Shown: piece by piece, positions 6,266 to 11,573 of the stretch
How the letters are laid out: every line of letters begins with the position of its first letter
How positions within the stretch are numbered: position 1 is the first letter of the stretch
DNA from: an uncultured Prevotella sp.
GTDB lineage: Bacteria; Bacteroidota; Bacteroidia; Bacteroidales; Bacteroidaceae
Reading direction: 5' to 3'
DNA length: 13,716 nt
Assembly (NCBI GenBank): GCA_900542795.1
Contig: UQPD01000064.1
Span: 1 to 13,716 of the forward strand
Program-made: the position numbers and the translations under genes
Notes under the pieces: model-generated
What the model saw: the letters and a program-made list of their open reading frames with translations, nothing else
The model's database searches: none
What the model was told of the DNA's origin: nothing

Positions 6266-6560
6266 CGACACTTTAGGCTGTTTTTTTGGAGAAACCCGAT
6301 AAAAACTTCTATTTTGTAGGAAACCATCCCTACTTTTCATCCCTTTCAGTCCGAAAAGAAAGAGTCCAATCAGCAAAATCCGTATTCAATATCTCAAAAA
6401 AATATGCTGGAATTTTTAGAACCACCCTTATGGTAATTTGTAACCTTCAAAAAAATAAAAAGTGTGTTTTCTTTGAGAATATGGGTAGCTATTCGGCTAT
6501 CAGAAACTAAGCATTTTAAAATCAGAATTTTAGAGCCATCCTAAAAAAACTCCTTTTTAT
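6266..6560. other. Non-coding spacer between repeat array 1 and the thrS promoter
   Basis: I see no convincing gene, RNA or terminator in these 295 bases. The stretch is A/T-rich. It holds a degenerate direct repeat, GGAATTTTTAGAACCACCCTTA-like at 6409-6430 and shorter at 6525-6544, with a looser third version (AACCATCCCTA) near 6323. A 74-codon open frame at 6286-6510 has a Lys/Asn/Phe-rich composition typical of translated A/T-rich spacer and no recognisable motif. Confidence 0.6.
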
Positions 6561-6591
6561 TTTGTCCTTCGCTCGGTTTGCACTACCTTTG
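6561..6591 (+). promoter_or_regulatory. Predicted thrS promoter
   Basis: TTTG (6561-6564), a 19-base gap and TACCTTTG (6584-6591) give a perfect match to the Bacteroidetes consensus TTTG-N19-TAnnTTTG. Transcription would start near 6598, only about 20 bases before the thrS ATG. This leaves no room for a T-box or a thrS operator like the one in E. coli. Confidence 0.8.
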
Positions 6592-6620
6592 CTTTCGAAA
6601 AAAAATTAAACCAATTTGTT

Positions 6621-8564
6621 ATGGTAAAAATAACTTTTCCTGATGGATCAGTGCGCGAGTATGAAAATGGTGTTACTGGTCTTGAAATAGCAGAAAGCAT
6701 CTCGCAGCGTCTGGCACAAGACGTAATCGCTTGTGGCGTGAATGGTGAAACTGTAGAGTTGAACCGTCCTATCAACGAAGATGCTACGATTAACCTTTAT
6801 AAATGGGATGACTCTGAGGGTAAACATGCTTTTTGGCACACTTCAGCGCACCTTATGGCTGAAGCAATGCAACAACTTTGGCCTGGAACACAGTTTGGTA
6901 TAGGTCCTGCCATTGAAAATGGCTTCTATTATGATGTAATGCCACCCGAAGGCGTGGTTATTGGCGAAAGCGATTTTCAGAAAATCGAGAAGAAGATGCA
7001 AGAGCTTGCCCAAAAGAAAGAAGCTCTTGTACGTAAAGAAATTTCTAAGGCAGACGCTCTGAAGTTCTTTGCAGAACGTGGTCAGACTTATAAAAACGAG
7101 CTCATCGAAGAACTCGAAGATGGTAACATCACAACTTATACACAAGGCGACTACACCGACCTCTGTCGTGGTCCGCACTTGCTCTCAACAGCTCCTATCA
7201 AGGCTGTGAAAGTAACTGCTGTTAGCTCGGCTTATTGGCGTGGCGACGAAAAGCGTCCTATGATGACTCGTGTATATGGAATCAGCTTCCCTAAGAAGAA
7301 ATTGCTCGATGAATATTTGCAGATGATTGAAGAGGCTAAGCGTCGCGATCACCGCAAAATCGGTAAGGAAATGGAGCTCTTTATGTTCTCAGACCTCGTA
7401 GGTAAGGGCTTACCCATGTGGTTGCCTAAGGGTACTGCGCTCCGTCTTCGTTTGGAAGACTTCTTGAAGAAGATTCAAAAGCGTTATGGTTATCAGCAGG
7501 TAATGACACCGCACATTGGCTCTAAGAACCTCTACGTTACTTCAGGACACTACGCAAAATATGGTAAGGACTCATTCCAGCCCATTCATACTCCTGAAGA
7601 GGGCGAGGAATATATGCTTAAACCCATGAACTGTCCTCACCACTGCGCTATCTTTGCATGGAAGCCTCGTTCATATAAAGAACTCCCCTTCCGTTGTGCA
7701 GAGTTTGGTACGGTTTATCGTTACGAGCAGAGTGGTGAGCTCCACGGATTGACACGTGTACGTGGTTTTACTCAGGATGATGCTCACATCTTCTGTGCTC
7801 CCGAACAGGTAAAGGATGAATTCCTCCGCGTGATGGATATCATCATGATTATCTTCAAAGCCTTGAAGTTTGATAAGTTCGAAGCTCAAATTTCACTTCG
7901 CGACAAAGTAAACCGCGATAAATACATTGGTTCTGAAGAGAATTGGGAACGTGCAGAACAAGCTATTATCGAGGCTTGTGAGGAAAAGGGATTGCCTGCT
8001 CATATTGAATATGGTGAAGCAGCCTTCTATGGTCCTAAACTCGACTTCATGGTGAAGGATGCCCTTGGACGTCGTTGGCAGTTGGGTACAATTCAGGTTG
8101 ACTATAACTTGCCCGAACGTTTTGAGCTTGAATATACAGGTGCTGACAACCAAAAGCATCGTCCTGTAATGATTCACCGTGCTCCCTTCGGTTCAATGGA
8201 ACGTTTCGTAGCTGTACTCATTGAGCATACAGCAGGTCACTTCCCCTTGTGGTTGACTCCCGATCAGGTAGCTATTTTGCCTATCTCTGACAAGTTCAAC
8301 GACTATGCACAGAAGGTTTGCGATGAACTCAATGCACAGGATGTACGTGCTTATGTGGATGATCGCTCTGAAAAGATTGGTCGTAAGATTCGTGATAACG
8401 AGATGAAGCACGTGCCTTACTTGCTCGTAGTGGGCGAGAAGGAAGCTGCCAATGGCACTGTAGCTGTGCGTAAGCAGGGTGAAGGTGACCAAGGTATACT
8501 TTCGGTTGCTGACTTCGCTAAGAAGATTAACGATGAAGTAGCTGAAATGACTGAGAACTTCTAA
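6621..8564 (+). CDS. thrS: Threonyl-tRNA synthetase
   Basis: ThrS charges tRNA-Thr (EC 6.1.1.3) in the cytoplasm. The 647 residues include all domains of the full bacterial enzyme. An N-terminal TGS domain (about 1-62) starts with ITFPDGS. The editing domain (about 63-225) has the HxxxH of His73 and His77 and the Cys182/His186 pair in DLCRGPH, so hydrolysis of mischarged Ser-tRNA should be intact. The class II catalytic core (about 245-540) has the zinc ligands Cys338 (MNCPHH), His389 (DDAHIF) and His519 (MIHRAPFGSMERF), plus the motif-2 region RCAEFGTVYRYE. The C-terminal anticodon-binding domain (about 545-640) contains DDRSEKIGRKIR. It heads the conserved thrS-infC-rpmI-rplT neighbourhood but is separated from infC by a terminator and a new promoter, so it should be a single-gene transcript. 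Confidence 0.98.
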   Translation: MVKITFPDGSVREYENGVTGLEIAESISQRLAQDVIACGVNGETVELNRPINEDATINLYKWDDSEGKHAFWHTSAHLMAEAMQQLWPGTQFGIGPAIENGFYYDVMPPEGVVIGESDFQKIEKKMQELAQKKEALVRKEISKADALKFFAERGQTYKNELIEELEDGNITTYTQGDYTDLCRGPHLLSTAPIKAVKVTAVSSAYWRGDEKRPMMTRVYGISFPKKKLLDEYLQMIEEAKRRDHRKIGKEMELFMFSDLVGKGLPMWLPKGTALRLRLEDFLKKIQKRYGYQQVMTPHIGSKNLYVTSGHYAKYGKDSFQPIHTPEEGEEYMLKPMNCPHHCAIFAWKPRSYKELPFRCAEFGTVYRYEQSGELHGLTRVRGFTQDDAHIFCAPEQVKDEFLRVMDIIMIIFKALKFDKFEAQISLRDKVNRDKYIGSEENWERAEQAIIEACEEKGLPAHIEYGEAAFYGPKLDFMVKDALGRRWQLGTIQVDYNLPERFELEYTGADNQKHRPVMIHRAPFGSMERFVAVLIEHTAGHFPLWLTPDQVAILPISDKFNDYAQKVCDELNAQDVRAYVDDRSEKIGRKIRDNEMKHVPYLLVVGEKEAANGTVAVRKQGEGDQGILSVADFAKKINDEVAEMTENF

Positions 8565-8588
8565 AATAGATTTCTATTATTATAAAAT

Positions 8589-8630
8589 TGCCGTCTAAGT
8601 GTTTGCAAAAGCGTTTAGACGGCATTTTTT
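8589..8630 (+). terminator. Intrinsic terminator of thrS
   Basis: TGCCGTCTAA (8589-8598) pairs with TTAGACGGCA (8615-8624), extended inward by weaker pairs, and TTTTTT (8625-8630) follows. It starts 24 bases after the thrS stop codon, so it separates thrS from infC. Confidence 0.92.
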
Positions 8631-8696
8631 AGTGGGTTCACAACGTGTAAAAAGGCACTGTTTGTAAAAGAAAAACGTAAAAAAAGCGTTTAAGCC

Positions 8697-8727
8697 TTTG
8701 ATATTCAAAAAAGAAGGCGTAAATTTG
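8697..8727 (+). promoter_or_regulatory. Predicted promoter of infC-rpmI-rplT
   Basis: TTTG (8697-8700), 19 bases and TAAATTTG (8720-8727) match the Bacteroidetes consensus perfectly. Transcription would begin near 8733, leaving a leader of about 110 bases before infC. The leader contains a 14-codon open frame (8766-8810, starting MQGNMPY) that ends 34 bases before the infC ATG. Confidence 0.82.
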
Positions 8728-8844
8728 CAGCCGATTAAAAATCAATAAAATCAAAAGTTAAAGAGATGCAAGGGAATATGCCATACATTAGGGCTGTTCA
8801 AAACTTGTAAAACTCGTAAACTTACACTCATAAAAAGCTAATTA

Positions 8845-9531
8845 ATGCCAGCACCGCAGAAGAATAATCGCCGCGACCGCAATAATAATAAACCGCAGCA
8901 CCGCATCAACGAACAAATTCGTTGTCGCGAAGTGCGTATCGTGGGTGACGATGTAGAGTCAGAAGTAATGCCTACGCGTCAGGCCATTCAGCTTGCACAG
9001 CAAAAAGAGGTTGACCTCGTGGAAATCTCACCCAATGCTGTGCCACCCGTATGTCGCCTCATTAACTACTCTAAGTTCCTTTATCAGCAAAAGAAGCGTC
9101 AAAAGGAATTGAAGGCTAAGCAGGTTAAAATCGAAGTGAAGGAAATTCGTTTCGGACCGCAAACTGATGAGCACGACTACAACTTTAAACTTAAGCACGC
9201 CAAGGAATTCCTTTCAGAGGGTGACAAGGTGAAAGCTTATGTGTTCTTCCGTGGTCGTTCAATCCTCTTCAAAGAGCAAGGTGAAGTGCTTTTGCTTCGT
9301 TTTGCTAACGACTTGGAGGAATATGGCAAGGTAGAACAGATGCCTGTGCTCGAAGGTAAGCGCATGATTCTTTTTATAGCACCTAAAAAGACTGGGGCTC
9401 CCAAAAAGACTGAAAGTGCCACTGAGAATGTAGCAGAGGGTGCAGAAGAAGCAAAGCCTGCAAAGAAAGCTCCGCAAGTAAAGGCAAAGAAGGAATATAA
9501 AGGTCCCTTTGTTGAAGGCGAGGATTTTTAA
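8845..9531 (+). CDS. infC: Translation initiation factor IF-3
   Basis: IF-3 binds the 30S subunit, checks initiator tRNA and start codon, and keeps the subunits apart. The N-terminal domain holds RINEQIRCREVRIVGDD (20-36) and QKEVDLVEISPNAVPPVCRLINYSK, with the latter's end leading into the Lys-rich linker helix at about 78-98. The C-terminal domain runs to about 180 (KEIRFGPQTDEHDYNFK, then KVKAYVFFRGR and PVLEGKRMI). Residues 181-228 form a Lys/Ala/Glu-rich low-complexity tail ending in KGPFVEGEDF, beyond the roughly 180 residues of E. coli IF-3; tails of this sort occur in Bacteroidetes. The start codon is ATG rather than the rare AUU/AUC that E. coli uses for infC autoregulation, so that mechanism is unlikely here. 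It is first in the infC-rpmI-rplT transcript. Confidence 0.97.
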   Translation: MPAPQKNNRRDRNNNKPQHRINEQIRCREVRIVGDDVESEVMPTRQAIQLAQQKEVDLVEISPNAVPPVCRLINYSKFLYQQKKRQKELKAKQVKIEVKEIRFGPQTDEHDYNFKLKHAKEFLSEGDKVKAYVFFRGRSILFKEQGEVLLLRFANDLEEYGKVEQMPVLEGKRMILFIAPKKTGAPKKTESATENVAEGAEEAKPAKKAPQVKAKKEYKGPFVEGEDF

Positions 9532-9542
9532 AATTCGCTTTC

Positions 9543-9675
9543 CTAACAGATTTTTCTGATAAAGTTAGAATTTATCCTTGTGAATAAGGATTTTCTAAAT
9601 GATTTTTGAAAAATCTTTATAGCCGCGGACATCAAACGAAAATGCTTGCGCGCTACGTTCGGTATCTCACGTAGC
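9543..9675 (+). promoter_or_regulatory. Structured infC-rpmI spacer (possible translational leader)
   Basis: The 179-base spacer holds a series of short stems: CTAAC (9543-9547) with GTTAG (9564-9568), ATCCTT (9574-9579) with AAGGAT (9586-9591), GATTTT (9601-9606) with AAAATC (9610-9615), and GCTACG (9652-9657) with CGTAGC (9670-9675). Spacers between these genes are usually short. In other bacteria L20 represses this operon by binding leader RNA, so an equivalent control site is a reasonable inference. Sequence similarity to a known L20 leader was not established. Confidence 0.4.
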
Positions 9676-9710
9676 CGCAGTGATATATTAACAAATTAAA
9701 CAAAAAGAAA

Positions 9711-9908
9711 ATGCCAAAAGTAAAGACTAATTCTGGTGCTAAGAAGCGTTTTGCTCTCACTGGAACGGGTAAGATCAAAAGACGTCACGCTTACCACAGT
9801 CACATTCTGACCAAGAAGACTAAGAAGCAAAAGCGTAACCTCGATCACGTAGCTATCGTTGATGGTACTAACGTACGTCAGGTTCGTGAACTCCTTTGCC
9901 TCCGCTAA
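9711..9908 (+). CDS. rpmI: 50S ribosomal protein L35
   Basis: This is a 65-residue, very basic protein of exactly the usual L35 length. It starts MPKVKTNSGAKKRF, continues with TGTGKIKRRHAYHSHILTKK (the conserved HxxHILTKK element) and ends in a short hydrophobic stretch, RELLCLR. L35 is a late-assembling component of the large subunit that contacts 23S rRNA. It lies between infC and rplT as in most bacteria, but with unusually long flanking spacers (179 and 167 bases), both able to fold. Confidence 0.97.
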   Translation: MPKVKTNSGAKKRFALTGTGKIKRRHAYHSHILTKKTKKQKRNLDHVAIVDGTNVRQVRELLCLR

Positions 9909-9917
9909 ATCGCGTCA

Positions 9918-9964
9918 GAAACGTGCCTTAATGCGCTCAAGTAGCGTGAAAGCGCACACGTTTC
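9918..9964 (+). promoter_or_regulatory. Bulged hairpin in the rpmI-rplT spacer
   Basis: GAAACGTG (9918-9925) pairs with CACGTTTC (9957-9964), and TGCGCT (9932-9937) pairs with AGCGCA (9951-9956). These stack into one 14-bp stem with a six-base bulge (CCTTAA) on the 5' side only and a 13-base loop. It starts nine bases after the rpmI stop codon. No U-tract follows, so it is not a terminator. It may be a protein-binding element controlling rplT. A second weak stem, CGGA with TCCG, lies further on, near 9990-10015. Confidence 0.55.
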
Positions 9965-10075
9965 AAAATCTTAAACATTAAAGTCTAACCGGATGTTCAG
10001 CCTACTAAAAGTCCGATTGTGTGTCTAAAACATTAAAATGCACCACGGCGCTGACCTCCAAAATGTAACAAAAAA

Positions 10076-10420
10076 ATGCCAAGATCAGTAAATCACGTAG
10101 CTTCAAGAGCTAAGCGTAAGAGAATCCTCAAACTCACCCGCGGTTACTATGGTGCCCGCAAGAACGTTTGGACCGTTGCCAAGAACACTTGGGAAAAGGG
10201 TCTGACCTACGCCTTCCGCGATCGTCGCAACAAGAAGCGCAACTTCCGCGCTCTTTGGATTCAGCGTATCAACGCTGCTGCACGTCTCGAAGGTCTTTCT
10301 TACTCTCAGCTCATGGGTGGTTTGCGCAAGGCTGGTATCGAGATTAACCGTAAGGTGCTCGCTGACCTCGCTGTAAACAATCCCCAGGCTTTCAAGGCCA
10401 TCGTTGAAAAGGCTAAGTAA
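10076..10420 (+). CDS. rplT: 50S ribosomal protein L20
   Basis: L20 is an early-binding 23S rRNA protein essential for large-subunit assembly, and a known autorepressor of this operon in some bacteria. The 114 residues start MPRSVNHVASRAKRKRILK, then GYYGARKNVWTVAKN, RDRRNKKRNFRALWIQRINAA, and GLSYSQLMGGLRKAGIEINRK, whose middle is the conserved globular-domain signature. The length and both halves are normal. The ATG follows AAAAAA and has no Shine-Dalgarno. It is the last gene before a strong terminator. Confidence 0.98.
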   Translation: MPRSVNHVASRAKRKRILKLTRGYYGARKNVWTVAKNTWEKGLTYAFRDRRNKKRNFRALWIQRINAAARLEGLSYSQLMGGLRKAGIEINRKVLADLAVNNPQAFKAIVEKAK

Positions 10421-10451
10421 ATAAAGCTTTTTCTTTCATAGCGAAAAAAAT

Positions 10452-10495
10452 AAAAGGAGAAAATTTCCATATCGTTTGGAGGTTTTCTCCTTTTT
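10452..10495 (+). terminator. Intrinsic terminator of the infC-rpmI-rplT operon
   Basis: AAAAGGAGAAAA (10452-10463) pairs perfectly with TTTTCTCCTTTT (10483-10494), and inner TCCA/TGGA pairs extend it. A T-run (10491-10495) forms the tail. It starts 31 bases after the rplT stop codon. Outer GCGA (10441-10444) with TCGC (10495-10498) makes the element nearly symmetrical, so it may also work on the other strand. Confidence 0.9.
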
Positions 10496-10530
10496 CGCGT
10501 TTAATATCAGCGCAAAAAGATTACACGAAA

Positions 10531-10619
10531 AAGTAATATAGTATTACTTGGCAAAGTAATACGTATTAAATGGGCAAGTATTACGTTTTAAATGGCAAAG
10601 TAATACTATAATACTTTGT
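10531..10619. repeat. Four ~22-bp phased repeats with long palindrome (array 2)
   Basis: AAGTA begins units at 10531, 10554, 10576 and 10598 (spacings 23, 22 and 22). Units 2 and 3 end in TTAAATGGGC and TTAAATGGCA, the same ending as the third unit of array 1 at 6233-6242. The core is TACGTA (10560-10565) or TACGTT rather than GTTAAC. The outer units form a 19-bp inverted repeat with one mismatch (10531-10549 with 10598-10616) around the palindrome AATACGTATT (10558-10567). It lies downstream of a complete terminator, so it is not needed to end rplT transcription. Confidence 0.85.
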
Positions 10620-10654
10620 GAAGATATAGACAAATTCAATTTCTCCACATTATA

Positions 10655-10686
10655 TTTGCATGTAACATGATTAAAATGTACTTTTG
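10655..10686 (+). promoter_or_regulatory. Predicted promoter of the membrane regulator gene
   Basis: TTTG (10655-10658), 20 bases and TACTTTTG (10679-10686) match the Bacteroidetes consensus. Transcription would start near 10693, leaving about 70 bases of leader. The leader contains a 13-base palindrome, TGTAAATTTTACA (10716-10728), that could be an operator. None of the TGTCA boxes found downstream of this gene is present here. Confidence 0.6.
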
Positions 10687-10764
10687 CAACTATCGTAAAA
10701 CGACGCCATACATGGTGTAAATTTTACAATAAAAGTGAATACTACCCTTATAACGAAATAAGTT

Positions 10765-11460
10765 ATGAAGATACTTCCATACATCGTGTTTAGTTTTCTT
10801 TTGCTCTGTGCATTATGTGCAGGGGTGAATAGCTATCGCTGTACAGAACATAGAATAGCACAAGACGTGAATCAAGCATTAGAAAAAACACTCGCAAAAA
10901 TGCCAGACAATGTAGTCACTACAGACACTATACGTTGTTATCGTAACTACCTTACTATAGCCGAATTAAAAGACACCGCAGGTATTTCTATGCGAACAAT
11001 ACGCAAAGAAGGTTTATTAAAGACTAAATTGGTGGCAGAGGCAAACTGCAACTTTGCAACAACCTTTAGGATGTCAGACCAAAAGGCTTCAGGTGCTTTC
11101 TTATTTATAGGAGTATTGTGGCTTTTGGGTAGTTTGTGGCATGCAAAAAGAAATAAGCCCGAGTTGATGTTACAAGGACTATCGTACGGAGACATTGTTT
11201 TCCATAATAATACATTTACCACAACTGATGGTGCAGAAATACACCTCACTCCCATGCAACATGCCCTACTCGAAATGTTTATGACCACCCATACACACAC
11301 CTTGTCTAAACAAGATATTTGCGAACGACTATGGCCTAAGAAACCAGATGCAAACGACACGCTTTACACGCTAATCAGACGCATTAAACCTATCATCGAA
11401 GCCCATAGCCTAAAAATAGAATCAAACAGAGGAAAAAGTTATAGTCTGAAAATCAAATAG
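10765..11460 (+). CDS. Membrane-embedded winged-helix transcription regulator
   Basis: I do not recognise a named family. The 231 residues divide into an N-terminal hydrophobic segment (about 4-22), an approximately 87-residue segment likely to be periplasmic (about 23-109), a second transmembrane helix (about 110-126, GAFLFIGVLWLLGSLW) followed by the basic HAKRNK, and a C-terminal OmpR/PhoB-type winged helix (about 150-231). That domain shows LTPMQHALLEMF, LSKQDICERLWP, the recognition-helix region TLYTLIRRIK and the wing IESNRGKSYSLKI. Both hydrophobic segments place the DNA-binding domain in the cytoplasm. ToxR and CadC also tether this domain to the membrane but carry it at the N-terminus with one membrane helix, so the order is reversed here. 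The periplasmic part has three cysteines (26, 58, 95). No kinase or phosphoacceptor domain is present, so it is a one-component design. Its likely target is the adjacent barrel gene, which has TGTCA repeats in front. Confidence 0.8.
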   Translation: MKILPYIVFSFLLLCALCAGVNSYRCTEHRIAQDVNQALEKTLAKMPDNVVTTDTIRCYRNYLTIAELKDTAGISMRTIRKEGLLKTKLVAEANCNFATTFRMSDQKASGAFLFIGVLWLLGSLWHAKRNKPELMLQGLSYGDIVFHNNTFTTTDGAEIHLTPMQHALLEMFMTTHTHTLSKQDICERLWPKKPDANDTLYTLIRRIKPIIEAHSLKIESNRGKSYSLKIK

Positions 11461-11468
11461 ATAAGTTC

Positions 11469-11512
11469 TGTCAACCCAATGTCAACCAAATGTCAGGATA
11501 ATGTCAGCTAAA
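11469..11512 (+). promoter_or_regulatory. Four helically phased 11-bp TGTCA repeats (predicted operator)
   Basis: TGTCA occurs at 11469, 11480, 11491 and 11502, exactly 11 bases apart. Each unit is TGTCA, four variable bases and AA (CAACCCAA-type in the first, CTAAA in the last). The array begins eight bases after the regulator's stop codon and ends four bases before the barrel gene's -33 element. Direct repeats spaced by one helical turn next to the -35 region are the usual binding architecture of OmpR/PhoB-type activators, so the upstream regulator is the obvious candidate. Confidence 0.75.
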
Positions 11513-11515
11513 CAA

Positions 11516-11547
11516 ATTGGCTTCCTATCATCCTTAAACGACCTTTG
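11516..11547 (+). promoter_or_regulatory. Predicted promoter of the outer-membrane barrel gene
   Basis: ATTG (11516-11519), 20 bases and GACCTTTG (11540-11547) resemble TTTG-N19-21-TAnnTTTG with a mismatch in each box. Such an imperfect promoter fits a need for activation from the TGTCA boxes directly upstream. Transcription would start near 11553, about 20 bases before the ATG. Confidence 0.6.
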
Positions 11548-11573
11548 CACCGAAATCAAAAAAATGGTGCAAA

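Noticed and set aside
6286..6510. 74-codon open frame between leuB and thrS
   Set aside because: The composition is Lys/Asn/Phe-rich as expected from A/T-rich spacer; there is no motif, no matching promoter at the right distance, and it contains one copy of the degenerate spacer repeat.
6592..6620. T-box or E. coli-type thrS operator
   Set aside because: The predicted leader is only about 20 bases long and cannot hold such structures.
10947..11360. 137-codon frame on the minus strand opposite the regulator
   Set aside because: The plus-strand frame has a convincing winged helix, two membrane helices and a promoter; the minus frame has no motif.
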